Assembly (NCBI RefSeq): GCF_900095215.1 | Contig: NZ_LT606949.1 | Span: forward strand, 775,860-839,859 | Length of the DNA stretch: 64,000 bases | Reading direction: 5' to 3' | From: Polynucleobacter necessarius | GTDB lineage: Bacteria > Pseudomonadota > Gammaproteobacteria > Burkholderiales > Burkholderiaceae | Shown: positions 28,736-39,352 of the stretch, in pieces | How the letters are laid out: each line of letters opens with the position of its first letter | Numbering within the stretch: the stretch's first letter is position 1 | Made by a program: the position numbers and the translations under genes | Notes under the pieces: model-generated | What the model saw: only the letters and a program-made list of their open reading frames with translations | Told to the model about the DNA's origin: nothing | The model's database searches: none

Positions 28736-29767
28736 ATGAGTCGTGATGTCGTTGTCTTAAGTGCAGTTCGTTCCGCAATTGGCGCCTTTCATGGTTCCCT
28801 GAGCAGATTTGAGCCTTCTGAGCTCGGCGGCCTTGTAATGAAGGAGGCGGTTGCACGCTCTGGTGTTGATCCAGCGTTAATTAATTAAGTCACTGTTAAT
28901 ACCATTCCAACAGATAGTCGCTATGGTGGTGTTGAAGTGATGTCACGCGGTATGTATGGTTCACCAGCAATGCGCAGCGGCGCACGTATGGGCGACACCA
29001 AAATGCTCGACTTGATGGTTTCTGTATTGGCTGATCCATTCGGCGTTGGTCATATGGGCGTCACAGCGGAAAACCTCGTTGCGAAATGGAAATTTACTCG
29101 CGAAGAGCAAGATGCTCCTGCGGTCGAATCCCATCGTCGCGCCGCTAATTCTATTAAAGAAGGTCGCTTTAAATCTCAAATCGTTCCAATCACTATCAAA
29201 ACTCGCAATGGCGATGTGGTGTTTGATACTGATGAGCATTGCAAGCCTGACACTACGATGGAAACGCTTGCCAAAATGAAGGCAGTGTTCAAAAAAGAAG
29301 GTGGCTCCGTTACTGCTGGTAACGCCTCAGGCATTAACGATGGCGCTGCATTCTTTGTATTGGCTGATGCTGAAAGCGCCAAGAAGGCTGGGCATAAGCC
29401 GATCGCCCGTTTAGTGTCTTATGCGGTTGCTGGTGTACCGAACCACATCATGGGCGAAGGTCCAATTCCAGCAACTAAGCTCGCTCTTGAACGTGCCGGC
29501 CTCAAGCTAAATCAAATGGATGTCATTGAATCGAATGAAGCTTTTGCTGCTCAAGCATTGGCTGTTACTAAAGGCTTTGGTCTCGATCCAGCCAAGCCCA
29601 ATGTAAATGGTGGCGCAATTGCATTAGGGCATCCAATTGGATGTTCTGGCGCTGCAATTGCAACGAAAGCGATTCATGAACGCCAACGCGTTCAGGGTAA
29701 ATACGCTTTGGTAACGATGTGTATCGGCGGTGGTCAAGGTATTGCGACCATTTTTGAGCGCCTCTAA
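28736..29767 (+). pseudogene. Acetyl-CoA acetyltransferase, nonsense plus deletion of active-site Cys
   Basis: ATG 28736 with AGAGGA upstream gives MSRDVVVLSAVRSAIGAFHG, then a TAA at 28886-28888 (after GVDPALIN, probably CAA to TAA). The same frame continues VTVNTIPTDSRY and then jumps at about 28924 to GGVEVMSRGMYGSPAMRSGA. Thiolases of this type have about 45 more residues here, including the nucleophilic Cys of the RLCSSG motif. The C-terminal GGAIALGHPIGCSG and MCIGGGQG motifs remain. The enzyme would condense two acetyl-CoA molecules, the first PHB step (PhaA/BktB type). Without the nucleophile it cannot act. Confidence 0.92.
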
Positions 29768-29796
29768 TCGTATTGCGCTGATCCCTTAGGAAAGAC

Positions 29797-30687
29797 TTAG
29801 GGGATTAGCAGTAAAGCAGCATCTAAGCCGACCTGGTCAAAAGCCGCGTCGGCTTTTTCTTTGACTACCGGCTTTGCTTGATAGGCAACACTGATGCCTG
29901 AGCCATTCATCATGATTAAATCATTGGCGCCATCGCCCATCGTAATGGCATTGGCTTTAGTGCAGCCAAGCTTTGCGCAGGTTGCGTCTAGGTAAGCTGC
30001 TTTTGCAGCGCCATCAACAATATCGCCCAGCACTTTGCCGGTGAGTTTGCCATCAATGATTTCAAGAGTATTGGCTTGAGTTTGTCTAAAACCCAATTCT
30101 TGGCGTAATTTTTCAGTGAAGAAAGTAAAGCCGCCGGATACCAAAAGTGTATATAGGCTGCGCTCCTGAGCACCAGCCAATAGCTGAACTGCGCCGGGGT
30201 TAGGGCGTAAGCGCTCACGATAAACCGATTCAAGCGCATCTGCATGGACACCTTCAAGTAAGGCAACACGTCTTCTCAAGCTTTCTTTAAAATCTTTGAT
30301 CTCACCGCGCATAGTGGCTTCGGTAATTTCAGCGACGGCAGACTTTTGCCCTGTGAAATCTGCAATCTCATCAATACACTCAATGTTGATGAGTGTTGAG
30401 TCCATGTCCATTGCCAGTACACGAATATTTTGTGGCAATAGATCAGATTTTATGAAACAGAGGTCAGAGTTGAAGTTTCCCGCAAGCGTACGCAGTTGTT
30501 CGCGTTGCGCGGTTTCAATATGAGTGCTGGACTCAAATCGTTGAGAATAATAACGGCCGTTACTTGTTTGGCCGCCTGTTGAATGGAGTGTGATGCCAAA
30601 TTGCAGTGCTTGGTCTTTTAGGGAAAAAACTAGCTTCTCAGAAATGGGTTCTCTAGAGAGAATCACAAGGGTTTGATGATTGGTCAT
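29797..30687 (-). CDS. serB: Phosphoserine phosphatase
   Basis: SerB performs the last step of serine synthesis. The product has 296 residues, with an N-terminal ACT-like region (about 1-80) and a HAD phosphatase domain. The nucleophile motif is DMDSTLINIECIDE (about 93-106), then LLVSGGFTFFTEKLR for motif II (Ser) and GDGANDLIMM for motif IV. Its 5' end lies 21 bases from the mfd stop in the same direction, so read-through is possible. The gene converges on the thiolase remnant, about 30 bases apart. Intact. Confidence 0.94.
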   Translation of the reverse strand: MTNHQTLVILSREPISEKLVFSLKDQALQFGITLHSTGGQTSNGRYYSQRFESSTHIETAQREQLRTLAGNFNSDLCFIKSDLLPQNIRVLAMDMDSTLINIECIDEIADFTGQKSAVAEITEATMRGEIKDFKESLRRRVALLEGVHADALESVYRERLRPNPGAVQLLAGAQERSLYTLLVSGGFTFFTEKLRQELGFRQTQANTLEIIDGKLTGKVLGDIVDGAAKAAYLDATCAKLGCTKANAITMGDGANDLIMMNGSGISVAYQAKPVVKEKADAAFDQVGLDAALLLIP

Positions 30688-30708
30688 AGCTTAGTCATAA
30701 TTAGATTG

Positions 30709-33700
30709 CTAGCTTACTTTTGCAGAGTTCAGTACGGCTGACTCATTGAGGCGTCTCAGGATATTGCGAATGGCATCAAGGCGTTGTTCTAGTTTCTCAA
30801 ATTCACGGTCTTTTTGGGGCAGAACCTTTAATTTATCTTGCCCGTTGAGTTGGATGTGTTTTGAAGATTGAATGAGTTGAAGAATCTTCATCGGATCAAT
30901 GGGCGGATTCGGGATAAATTGAATTTGTATGGATGCGAGTGTCGCATCAATCTTTTTAATACCAAAACCTGTCATTTCGAGTCGTAAGCGATGGGTTTCA
31001 TAAAAGGACTTCGCCTGATCTGGAAGGTCGCCGAAGCGATCAACCAACTCCTCACGCAAGCCCATCAATTCAGAAAAGTCATGAGTTCCAGCAAAGCGTT
31101 TATATAGAGAGAGGCGTTCATGAACATCGGGACAATAATCTTCTGGCAGTAGGGCGGGGACACCTAGATTGACGTCGGTGGTGGCCTGGAGTGGTGAAAG
31201 TAGATCTGGCTCTTTGCCGCTGCGTAAGGATTTCACGGCCCGATTGAGCATCTCGGTGTATAGCTGAAAGCCAATTTCATGAATTTCGCCAGATTGTTTG
31301 TCACCCAAAACTTCACCGGCACCTCGAATTTCCAAATCATGCATGGCCAAGTAGAATCCTGAGCCCAACTCTTCCATAGCTTGAATCGCATTTAGTCGTA
31401 ACTGCGCTTGTTTGCTCAGCGCCTCAGGATCGGGTACCAATAAGTAGGCGTAAGCCTGATGATGGGAGCGTCCCACCCGGCCGCGCAATTGATGCAGTTG
31501 AGCTAGGCCAAACTTATCTGCGCGATGCATGATGATGGTATTGGCTGTGGGAACGTCAATCCCGGTTTCGATAATCGTAGTGCACAATAAAATATTAGTC
31601 CGCTGTGTCACGAATTCACGCATCACAGCCTCTAGCTCGCGCTCATGCATTTGTCCATGGGCAACGCTAATGCGCGCCTCGGGAATTAATTCTTGTAGCG
31701 CGTGCTTGCGGTTCTGAATGGTTTCTACTTCATTGTGCAAGAAATAGACTTGGCCTCCACGTTTCACTTCACGTAGAACAGCCTCGCGCATCACTCCATC
31801 ACCTTCGCGACGGACAAAGGTCTTAATCGCTAGGCGTTTCTGTGGTGCGGTGGCGATAATGGAGAACTCGCGCAAACCTTCCATCGCCATACCCAAGGTT
31901 CTCGGTATCGGCGTGGCTGTTAGAGTCAGAATATCAACCTCGGCACGCAGGGCCTTAAGAGCATCTTTTTGTCGCACTCCAAAGCGATGCTCCTCATCAA
32001 CGATGACTAAGCCCAAATTGGCAAATTGGGTTTCTTTGGAAAGTAGCTTGTGGGTGCCAATAATAATGTCAGCCTCACCTTTGGCTATGGCTTCTAGCGC
32101 GACATTGATTTCTTTAGTGGTTTTAAAACGCGAAAGCTCAACAATGCGGACTGGCCAATCCGCAAAGCGATCTTTCCAAGTGGCGACGTGCTGTTCGGCC
32201 AGTAGGGTGGTGGGGGCCAAAATAGCCACTTGTTTGCCGCCCATTACCGCTACAAAGCTCGCACGTAATGCCACCTCTGTTTTGCCAAAACCAACATCAC
32301 CGCAAACTAATCGATCCATGGGCGTACCGCTAGTCATATCACCAATCACTGCTGCAATAGCGTTCGCCTGATCAGGCGTTTCTTCAAAACCAAAACTTTC
32401 CGCAAAGGCAGCGTAGTCATGAGCGGAAAACTCGAAAGCGTGACCTTTGCGAATCGCTCTAGCAGCATACAGGCCAAGTAATTCAGCGGCAGTATCTCGA
32501 ATTTGTTGTGCAGCTTTGCGCTTGGCTTTATCCCATTGACCGGAGCCTAGTTGGTGAAGTGGGGCTGAATCAGGGTCTGAGCCCGCGTAGCGAGTCACCA
32601 TTTGTAATTGCTGAACAGGCACATACAGGATAGCTTGTCCTGCATATTGCAAGTGGAGGAACTCCTCAAAGATGGGCGCTTCTTTTGGTGGAGCTAAATT
32701 GAGTAACACTAAGCCTTGATAGCGTCCAATACCATGCTCTGCGTGAACTACAGGATCTCCGATTTTGAGCTCGGACAAATCCTTGAACAACATGTCGGAG
32801 TCCGCGCTCTCACTTGCCTTGCCTTTGCGGCGTTGCCTTGCCGTTGTTGTAAATAATTCTGCTTCGGTAATGACAAGCAGATTTTCTGAAGGCCATGAAA
32901 ATCCATTAAAAAGGGGTGCGGTAACCAAGCCAAATAAAGAGTTGTTCTTCACAAAGTCAGCAATGGTTTCAAAGCCTTCGGGCTTTAGATGGTATAGCGG
33001 TTTCCCATCCAGCCCTGCAACAGAATTACTTTCTTCAAAAAGCTGTCGAATGGATTCCTTGCGACCAGCGCTATCGGCGCAAACCAAAACACGTATTTTT
33101 TCAGAGGCAACCAGGCTTCGTAAGCGACTAATGGGATCGGCATCTCGTCGATGTACGGCGATATCAGGCACTGCCAAAAATTGATTCCGCTCTTTGCCAT
33201 CCGTTTCAAGCGATAAGCGTGCATACGATTTAGAGGTTGAGAAAAATTCATCGACATCTAAAAATAATTCTTTAGGCGGGAGAATCGGCCAATCTAAATC
33301 ATGCTTGAGGAATTCATAGCGAGAAAGGGTGTCTTTCCAAAACCCCTTGATGGTTTCTTCTGCATCACCAATGTTGACAAGCCAAACGGGATCGCCAGAT
33401 CTAGGAAAGTAATCAAATAGATTAGATTGCTCTTCAAAAAAGAGTGGTAAATACGATTCAATACCAGCGCTTGGTATACCCAAATTAGCATCTTTGTATA
33501 TGGCACAGCGACTTGGATCGCCTTCAAATACTTCCCTCCAGCGCCCCCTAAAGGCCGTGCGGGAGGTATCATCAAATGGGAATTCATGTCCCGGGAGTAG
33601 TCGAACTTCTTTAACAGGGTAAAGACTGCGTTGAGTATCTGGATCAAACGCCCGTATTTGTTCAATTTCATCACCGAACAAATCCAAGCGGTAGGGCAGG

Positions 33701-34251
33701 TTCGATCCCATGGGAAACAAGTCAAATAGACCGCCACGAATACTATATTCACCTGGGCGCATAACAGCGCTCACAGGGTCATAGCCAGCTTGTTGTAGTT
33801 GTAGCTTTAAAGCTGTCTCATCAAGCCTGTCACCTTGCCTAAAAAAGAAAGTGTGCCCAGATAAAAAATTTGGAGGTCCCAGTCTTTGTAGTGCGGTAGT
33901 AACCGGGACTAAAACAATGTCGCAACTGCCATTCAGTAATTCATAAAGAGTGGCCAGTCGTTCAGATACCAAATCTTGATGCGGCGAAAAATGGTCGTAG
34001 GGAAGAATCTCCCAGTCTGGCAGAAGTCGCGTTTTCAGCTGTGGAGCAAAAGCAGGAATTTCCTCAAGGAGTCTCTGCGCTTCCTGGGCGTGCGCGCAAA
34101 AAATCACCATGACGGAGAATTGATTGCGATATTGAAGGGCCGTTTGAGCCAATAAAGCCGCATCTGCTGACCCTACCAGCCCTGAAAAGGTAAAGCGCTG
34201 CCCAGCCCGGGGTGCGGGTATGGGGGGTGCTAGATTTAATGCATCAGACAT
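30709..34251 (-). CDS. mfd: Transcription-repair coupling factor
   Basis: Mfd removes RNA polymerase stalled at DNA lesions and recruits UvrA. At 1180 residues it has the normal length. It carries the UvrB-homology module (about 1-330), the RNA-polymerase-interaction domain around VVHAEHGIGRYQGLVLLNL (about 500) and the RecG-like translocase with Walker A CGDVGFGKTEVAL and Walker B IVDEEHRFGVRQ. Motif VI RGRVGRSHHQAYAYL and a C-terminal TRCF domain (about 1010-1110) follow. It diverges from ispD with only 23 bases between start codons, so the promoters must overlap or lie inside the genes. Intact. Confidence 0.96.
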   Translation of the reverse strand: MSDALNLAPPIPAPRAGQRFTFSGLVGSADAALLAQTALQYRNQFSVMVIFCAHAQEAQRLLEEIPAFAPQLKTRLLPDWEILPYDHFSPHQDLVSERLATLYELLNGSCDIVLVPVTTALQRLGPPNFLSGHTFFFRQGDRLDETALKLQLQQAGYDPVSAVMRPGEYSIRGGLFDLFPMGSNLPYRLDLFGDEIEQIRAFDPDTQRSLYPVKEVRLLPGHEFPFDDTSRTAFRGRWREVFEGDPSRCAIYKDANLGIPSAGIESYLPLFFEEQSNLFDYFPRSGDPVWLVNIGDAEETIKGFWKDTLSRYEFLKHDLDWPILPPKELFLDVDEFFSTSKSYARLSLETDGKERNQFLAVPDIAVHRRDADPISRLRSLVASEKIRVLVCADSAGRKESIRQLFEESNSVAGLDGKPLYHLKPEGFETIADFVKNNSLFGLVTAPLFNGFSWPSENLLVITEAELFTTTARQRRKGKASESADSDMLFKDLSELKIGDPVVHAEHGIGRYQGLVLLNLAPPKEAPIFEEFLHLQYAGQAILYVPVQQLQMVTRYAGSDPDSAPLHQLGSGQWDKAKRKAAQQIRDTAAELLGLYAARAIRKGHAFEFSAHDYAAFAESFGFEETPDQANAIAAVIGDMTSGTPMDRLVCGDVGFGKTEVALRASFVAVMGGKQVAILAPTTLLAEQHVATWKDRFADWPVRIVELSRFKTTKEINVALEAIAKGEADIIIGTHKLLSKETQFANLGLVIVDEEHRFGVRQKDALKALRAEVDILTLTATPIPRTLGMAMEGLREFSIIATAPQKRLAIKTFVRREGDGVMREAVLREVKRGGQVYFLHNEVETIQNRKHALQELIPEARISVAHGQMHERELEAVMREFVTQRTNILLCTTIIETGIDVPTANTIIMHRADKFGLAQLHQLRGRVGRSHHQAYAYLLVPDPEALSKQAQLRLNAIQAMEELGSGFYLAMHDLEIRGAGEVLGDKQSGEIHEIGFQLYTEMLNRAVKSLRSGKEPDLLSPLQATTDVNLGVPALLPEDYCPDVHERLSLYKRFAGTHDFSELMGLREELVDRFGDLPDQAKSFYETHRLRLEMTGFGIKKIDATLASIQIQFIPNPPIDPMKILQLIQSSKHIQLNGQDKLKVLPQKDREFEKLEQRLDAIRNILRRLNESAVLNSAKVS

Positions 34252-34274
34252 CTGAGCTCATTATAGAATCAGGC

Positions 34275-35033
34275 ATGGGCTCAGGAAATCATTTAAACAA
34301 GAAATGTCATGTACTTTTGCCGACCGCAGGCACGGGATCTCGACTTGGCGGTGAGCTGCCTAAGCAATTTCAACGGCTAGCTGGAAGGCCCATGCTTTCT
34401 TATGCGGTGGAGGCGTTTTGCAACTCTCCTCAAATCGAGTCTATCTGGGTAGGGGTGAGCTCGGGGTTTGTTGATAATCCGATTCTGCAGATCATTTCTG
34501 AGTGCTCAAAAAACTACAAAGAAATTCGAGTTTTACCAACTGGTGGCCCAACTCGACAAGAAACAGTCCGCAATACTTTGGCCACGATGCGTAAGGCTGG
34601 CATCTCTGAAGATGATTGGGTGTTAGTTCACGACGCAGCAAGACCGGGGATTACACCCGCATTAATTGATAAGTTAATTAGTGCAGTAAAAGAATCAAAT
34701 AGCGGTGGAATACTGGCCGTTCCTTTGGCGGACACCTTAAAGCAAGCTGATTTAGATTCGGTTATCGCTGGAAATATTCCACACTCCGAGCGAACCATCC
34801 CAAGAGACCATCTTTGGCAGGCGCAGACTCCGCAGATGTTTGGATTAAAACAATTGCATGATGCTTTTGAGAGCACCATTCGCCTTGAGGCTGACGTTAC
34901 CGATGAGGCTGGTGCAATTGAGTTAAGTGGCAAGAAGCCCTTACTGATTGAAGGTGCCGCGCGCAACTTTAAGGTAACCTATCCTGCTGATTGGGAGCTA
35001 ATGCAGCTGTTATTAAGCGCAGACTCTAAATAA
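34275..35033 (+). CDS. ispD: 2-C-methyl-D-erythritol 4-phosphate cytidylyltransferase
   Basis: IspD activates MEP with CTP in non-mevalonate isoprenoid synthesis. The start ATG 34275 is chosen because the upstream extension to 34212 lies inside the divergent mfd gene. The product has 252 residues. The nucleotide-binding N-terminus is VLLPTAGTGSRLGGELPKQF, followed by VLVHDAARPGITPALIDKL and the later TIPRDHLWQAQTPQMF. ispF starts 12 bases downstream, the usual two-gene unit. Confidence 0.94.
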   Translation: MGSGNHLNKKCHVLLPTAGTGSRLGGELPKQFQRLAGRPMLSYAVEAFCNSPQIESIWVGVSSGFVDNPILQIISECSKNYKEIRVLPTGGPTRQETVRNTLATMRKAGISEDDWVLVHDAARPGITPALIDKLISAVKESNSGGILAVPLADTLKQADLDSVIAGNIPHSERTIPRDHLWQAQTPQMFGLKQLHDAFESTIRLEADVTDEAGAIELSGKKPLLIEGAARNFKVTYPADWELMQLLLSADSK

Positions 35034-35045
35034 AGATTTATTAAT

Positions 35046-35549
35046 ATGACTCAAAATAATCTCCATATTCCACAATTTCGTATTGGGCAAGGTTACGACG
35101 TTCACGCCTTGGTTGGCGATAGAAAGCTCATTTTGGGTGGGGTGCACGTACCTTATGAGAGGGGTTTATTAGGGTACTCAGATGCAGACGTGCTCTTGCA
35201 TGCTCTAACCGATGCCTTATTGGGGGCGGCCGGTTTAAATGATATTGGGCAATTATTTCCAGAGACTGACCCTCAATTTAAAGATATGGATAGCCGCATT
35301 TTGCTTAGGGCAGCCCTGCAAAAGGTTCAAGCAGCCGGTTTTCAGGTTGGCAATGTGGATGCCACAATCATTTGCCAGAAACCCAAATTAGCGGAATTTT
35401 TACCAGACATGGTCAAGAATATTGCTGCTGATTTAGCTGTGACCCCCAGCCACCTTAACCTTAAAGCCAAGACTAATGAATCGCTGGGTCATTTAGGTAG
35501 GGGCGATGGCGTAGCTGTCCATGCGGTTGCTTTGCTCTATCAGGCCTAA
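35046..35549 (+). CDS. ispF: 2-C-methyl-D-erythritol 2,4-cyclodiphosphate synthase
   Basis: IspF closes the cyclodiphosphate ring two steps after IspD. It has 167 residues with the metal ligands in GYDVHALV (DxH), then [20 protein letters not shown], the [18 protein letters not shown] loop and [20 protein letters not shown] at the C-terminus. It follows ispD in an operon. tRNA-Leu begins about 80 bases downstream. Intact. Confidence 0.95.
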   Translation: MTQNNLHIPQFRIGQGYDVHALVGDRKLILGGVHVPYERGLLGYSDADVLLHALTDALLGAAGLNDIGQLFPETDPQFKDMDSRILLRAALQKVQAAGFQVGNVDATIICQKPKLAEFLPDMVKNIAADLAVTPSHLNLKAKTNESLGHLGRGDGVAVHAVALLYQA

Positions 35550-35627
35550 AACAAGCTCTTAAAGCCTAGGCATTGTAGAATTACGGTCTTTAGAGTGAAG
35601 TCTCAGCTTGGCAGTTTACGGATATTC

Positions 35628-35714
35628 GCGAGGATGGCGAAATTGGTAGACGCACCAGGTTTAGGTCCTGACGCCAGAAATGGTGTGGGGGTTCGAGTCC
35701 CCCTCCTCGCACCA
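35628..35714 (+). tRNA. tRNA-Leu (UAG)
   Basis: 87 bases including an encoded CCA. Acceptor arms GCGAGGA and TCCTCGC pair fully. The anticodon loop TTTAGGT gives UAG. A long variable arm and T-loop GTTCGAGTC are present. One C-A mismatch sits at the base of the anticodon stem. A possible -10 TAGAAT lies at 35576-35581. Confidence 0.95.
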
Positions 35715-35771
35715 CAAGATTGCTACTTGGCTTGGACTTCACATTTCCAGATCTTCAATTAAGAGACGAGA

Positions 35772-37109
35772 ATGGCTGTGCAGATAGAAAATTTAGGTTC
35801 ACTAGACCGCAAAATGACTTTGGAATTCGCTCGTGCCGATTTGACAAAAGCGCGTGAAGCCCGATTGGCAAAAGTTGGTAAGACCATGAAAATGGCGGGC
35901 TTTCGTCCAGGCAAAGTTCCAAAGAATCTCGTTGAAAAACAACATGGCATACAGGTGGACTTTGAACTCCAATTTGATAAAGCTGCCGAACTTTTTTATG
36001 AGCAAGCTAAAAAAGAGGGTGTAGCTTTAGCGGGTCAGCCTCGCCTAGAGCCTAAGAGTGAGCTTGATGCTGAGAAAGTGGTGTTTGATGCCTTCTTTGA
36101 AGTATTATCGGAAGTAAAGATTGGTGATTTTGCTAAGGCAGAAGTTACCAAGTACACCACTGATATCGGCGAAGCTGAAATCGATCGCGCTCTAGAGGTA
36201 TTGCGTAAACAGCAAGTGCATTACCACCCGCGTGGCGAGGCTGGTGCTCATGGCGATGGTGGCTCTAATACTGCCGCACAAAATGGTGACCAAGTCGTGA
36301 TTGACTTTGTAGGCAAGATTGATGGGGTTGAGTTCGCCGGTGGCAAGGCGGAGAACTTTGAATACGTATTGGGCGAAGGTCGCATGCTACCTGAGTTTGA
36401 AGCAGCGACTCTAGGGCTCAAAGCGGGTGAAAGCAAATCATTCCCATTGAGCTTCCCAGCGGATTACCACGGCAAAGATGTTGCAGGCAAAACATCTGAG
36501 TTCACTATTACTGTGAAATCCGTTAACTGGCCACATTTACCAGCGGTAGATGATGCATTTGCATTGTCATTGGGCGTTGCTGAAGGCGGAGTTGCAAAGA
36601 TGCGCGCTGAAGTAAAGGAAAACTTAGATCGCGAAGTAAAGCGTCGCATTACCTCATTATTGAAAAATGAAGTAATGGATAAGTTGAATGACTTATGTGA
36701 ACTCGATGTTCCTAAATCTTTGGTTGCTTCAGAGCAAGAGCGTTTGGTAGAAACCACCCGTCAAGATTTAATGCAGCGCGGTGTTCGTAACGCCAAAGAT
36801 GCGCCAATTCCAGCGGAGATTTTTTCTGAGCAAGCCACTAAACGCGTTCGCCTTGGTCTGATCTTGAGTGAGTTAGTTAAAAAGCAAAACTTGGCAGCTA
36901 CGGCCGATCAAATTAAGGCAGAAATTGATGAGCAGGCAGCCACTTATGAAGATCCAAAAGAGGTTGTGCGTTGGTTCTACAGCAATCCCATCCGTTTAAA
37001 GGATATTGAGAACCTTGTTTTGGAAGATAATGTCATTAAGTACTTCACATCCCAGGCTAAGGTAAGCGATAAGGCCGTAAGCTTTGAAGAACTCAGCAAA
37101 CTAAACTAA
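35772..37109 (+). CDS. tig: Trigger factor
   Basis: Trigger factor is the ribosome-bound chaperone and prolyl isomerase that meets nascent chains. The 445-residue product has the N-terminal ribosome-binding signature region [14 protein letters not shown] (about 46-59), a central FKBP-type PPIase domain ([20 protein letters not shown], about 176-195, and [20 protein letters not shown]) and a C-terminal helical chaperone domain. It heads the conserved tig-clpP-clpX-lon proteostasis block; clpP starts 31 bases later. Intact. Confidence 0.95.
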   Translation: MAVQIENLGSLDRKMTLEFARADLTKAREARLAKVGKTMKMAGFRPGKVPKNLVEKQHGIQVDFELQFDKAAELFYEQAKKEGVALAGQPRLEPKSELDAEKVVFDAFFEVLSEVKIGDFAKAEVTKYTTDIGEAEIDRALEVLRKQQVHYHPRGEAGAHGDGGSNTAAQNGDQVVIDFVGKIDGVEFAGGKAENFEYVLGEGRMLPEFEAATLGLKAGESKSFPLSFPADYHGKDVAGKTSEFTITVKSVNWPHLPAVDDAFALSLGVAEGGVAKMRAEVKENLDREVKRRITSLLKNEVMDKLNDLCELDVPKSLVASEQERLVETTRQDLMQRGVRNAKDAPIPAEIFSEQATKRVRLGLILSELVKKQNLAATADQIKAEIDEQAATYEDPKEVVRWFYSNPIRLKDIENLVLEDNVIKYFTSQAKVSDKAVSFEELSKLN

Positions 37110-37140
37110 GCCACCCATTTACCTTATAAGAGGTTTTAAA

Positions 37141-37770
37141 ATGATCCACAACCATTCACAGTCTGAAAATCTAGAACCAAAAGGCTTGGGCTTGGTGCCT
37201 ATGGTGATTGAAACCTCTGGTAGGGGCGAGCGTGCGTATGACATTTATTCAAGATTGTTGCGTGAGCGCGTGGTTTTCTTAGTTGGTGAAGTGAATGATC
37301 AAACTGCTAACTTAGTGATTGCGCAATTACTATTTCTTGAGAGCGAAAATCCAGATAAAGAAATATCTCTTTACATCAACTCTCCAGGTGGTTCAGTTTC
37401 AGCTGGTCTAGCGATCTACGATACGATGCAATTTATCAAACCCCATGTAAGCACTTTATGCATGGGCATGGCTGCCAGTATGGGCGCTTTCCTGTTATGC
37501 GCCGGCGAAAAAGGTAAGCGCTATGCGTTGCCTAACTCACGCGTCATGATTCATCAGCCTTTGGGTGGTGCGCGTGGCCAAGCCTCAGATATTGAGATTC
37601 ACGCTCGTGAAATTTTGTACCTCCGTGAACGCTTAAATAAAATTTTGGCCGATCGTACTGGTCAATCTATAGAAACGATCGCTAAAGACACGGACCGAGA
37701 TAACTTCATGTCCGCAGAGCAAGCCCGCGAGTATGGCTTGATCGATACAGTGATCGAGAAGCGCCCTTAA
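37141..37770 (+). CDS. clpP: ATP-dependent Clp protease proteolytic subunit
   Basis: ClpP forms the tetradecameric serine protease that works with ClpX or ClpA. It has 209 residues. The catalytic Ser lies in [11 protein letters not shown] (about 110), His in [17 protein letters not shown] (about 135) and Asp in the [12 protein letters not shown] region (about 184). The N-terminal [20 protein letters not shown] is typical and includes the processed leader. It is located between tig and clpX. Intact. Confidence 0.96.
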   Translation: MIHNHSQSENLEPKGLGLVPMVIETSGRGERAYDIYSRLLRERVVFLVGEVNDQTANLVIAQLLFLESENPDKEISLYINSPGGSVSAGLAIYDTMQFIKPHVSTLCMGMAASMGAFLLCAGEKGKRYALPNSRVMIHQPLGGARGQASDIEIHAREILYLRERLNKILADRTGQSIETIAKDTDRDNFMSAEQAREYGLIDTVIEKRP

Positions 37771-37800
37771 TTTTCTTATTCAATCATTGCAGAGCCCATT

Positions 37801-39162
37801 TTGAGCGATACCAACATCACTAATTCATCGGATAAAGTTCTGTATTGTTCTTTCTGCGGTAAAAGTCAGCATGAAGTTAAAAAACTGATCGCTGGACCCT
37901 CCGTATTTATTTGCGATGAGTGCATAGATCTTTGCACCGATATTATTCAAGAAGAAATCGCCAAGCTTCCCAGGGAGGAGGGTGATGACTCCTTACCAAC
38001 CCCTCACCAAATTCGTGAGAACTTGGATCAATATGTTATTGGCCAAGATCACGCCAAGAAAACGCTAGCGGTTGCTGTATACAACCATTACAAACGCTTG
38101 CAGTATTTGCCGAAGCCGAAAAAAGAGACGTTGGACAAAGATGGCAAGCCAGTAGAGGCGGCGGACAAGAAAGAGTCAAAAGTACCAGCTAAAGCAATGG
38201 TTGATGGCGTAGAGCTTGCAAAGAGCAATATTCTGTTAATCGGACTCACTGGCTCCGGCAAGACGCTTTTAGCTCAAACGCTTGCTCGCATGTTGGATGT
38301 TCCATTTGTAATGGCTGACGCAACGACACTCACTGAGGCTGGTTATGTTGGTGAAGACGTTGAAAACATCATTCAAAAATTGTTGCAAGCTTGCGATTAC
38401 AACGTAGAAAAAGCCCAGCGTGGCATTGTCTATATTGATGAAATTGATAAGATTGCTCGTAAGTCAGATAACCCCTCAATTACTCGCGATGTATCGGGTG
38501 AGGGTGTTCAACAGGCATTGTTAAAGCTGGTTGATGGCACTATGGCTTCTGTGCCGCGACAAGGTGGTCGGAAGCACCCCAATCAAGACTTCTTTCAAGT
38601 AGACACTACGAATATTTTATTTATCTGTGGCGGCGCATTTGATGGTCTCGAGAAGATCATTCAACGGCGCACCGCTAAAACCGGTATTGGTTTTAATGCG
38701 GCCGTTCCAGGTAAAGATGATCGCGGTGTAAGCGATCTCTTTATTGAGGTTGAGCCAGAAGATCTTATCAAGTTCGGCTTAATCCCTGAATTAATAGGGC
38801 GATTGCCAGTGGTTGCCACTTTGGCTCAATTGGATGAAACGGCATTAATTCAGATTTTGACCGAGCCAAAAAATGCCTTGGTTAAGCAATATCAAGCACT
38901 GCTCACTATGGAAGGCTCCGAGCTTGAGGTGCGTCGCGAGGCCTTGTCAGCTATCGCCAAAAAGGCTATTGCCCGTAAAACAGGTGCTCGTGGCCTCAGA
39001 TCTATTCTTGAGGGCTCATTGCTGGATGTAATGTACGATTTGCCATCCCTCAAGAACGTCCAAAAAGTTGTTATTGACGAAAATAGCATTGCTGAAGGTG
39101 GAAAGCCACTTTTGGTCTATAAACAGGATGCTGAGCAGACGGAAATAAGCAAAAAGGCTTAA
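37801..39162 (+). CDS. clpX: ATP-dependent Clp protease ATPase subunit ClpX
   Basis: ClpX is the AAA+ unfoldase of ClpXP. It has 453 residues from a TTG start 30 bases after clpP. The N-terminal zinc finger is [16 protein letters not shown] followed by [10 protein letters not shown]. Walker A reads GLTGSGKT, where most ClpX have GPTGSGKT; the change does not touch the consensus residues. Walker B is VYIDEIDKI. Sensor motifs and the IGF loop region for ClpP docking ([10 protein letters not shown]) are present. The insert of Lys/Glu-rich residues at about 100-135 is somewhat longer than in E. coli. Intact. Confidence 0.95.
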   Translation: MSDTNITNSSDKVLYCSFCGKSQHEVKKLIAGPSVFICDECIDLCTDIIQEEIAKLPREEGDDSLPTPHQIRENLDQYVIGQDHAKKTLAVAVYNHYKRLQYLPKPKKETLDKDGKPVEAADKKESKVPAKAMVDGVELAKSNILLIGLTGSGKTLLAQTLARMLDVPFVMADATTLTEAGYVGEDVENIIQKLLQACDYNVEKAQRGIVYIDEIDKIARKSDNPSITRDVSGEGVQQALLKLVDGTMASVPRQGGRKHPNQDFFQVDTTNILFICGGAFDGLEKIIQRRTAKTGIGFNAAVPGKDDRGVSDLFIEVEPEDLIKFGLIPELIGRLPVVATLAQLDETALIQILTEPKNALVKQYQALLTMEGSELEVRREALSAIAKKAIARKTGARGLRSILEGSLLDVMYDLPSLKNVQKVVIDENSIAEGGKPLLVYKQDAEQTEISKKA

Positions 39163-39352
39163 ATTCTGAGGGTTTTCGCTATTTTTTTGGCATTGTTGCC
39201 CCTTTTTTTACATTTTTACCCATTGTTTTTCTCTAATGTCCACCCATATAGGTAGTATGCTACTCATGAATAATGTCTCTATTTAGTGGCTATAGGATTA
39301 ATTACCACTATTAGGGGCTTTTGAGGTTTGATTACTTTGGAGGATTTGCCCC

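Noticed and set aside
29781..29806. Hairpin ATCCCTTAG/CTTAGGGGAT between the thiolase remnant and serB
   Set aside because: No T-run on either side and one arm lies in the serB stop region, so terminator function is not supported.
31850..32371. 173-residue + strand open frame inside mfd
   Set aside because: Low-complexity Ser/Ala-rich shadow opposite a highly conserved gene.
39163..39352. Heat-shock (sigma32) promoter upstream of lon
   Set aside because: Expected from family knowledge, but no CTTGAA/CCCCAT pair with correct spacing could be seen.
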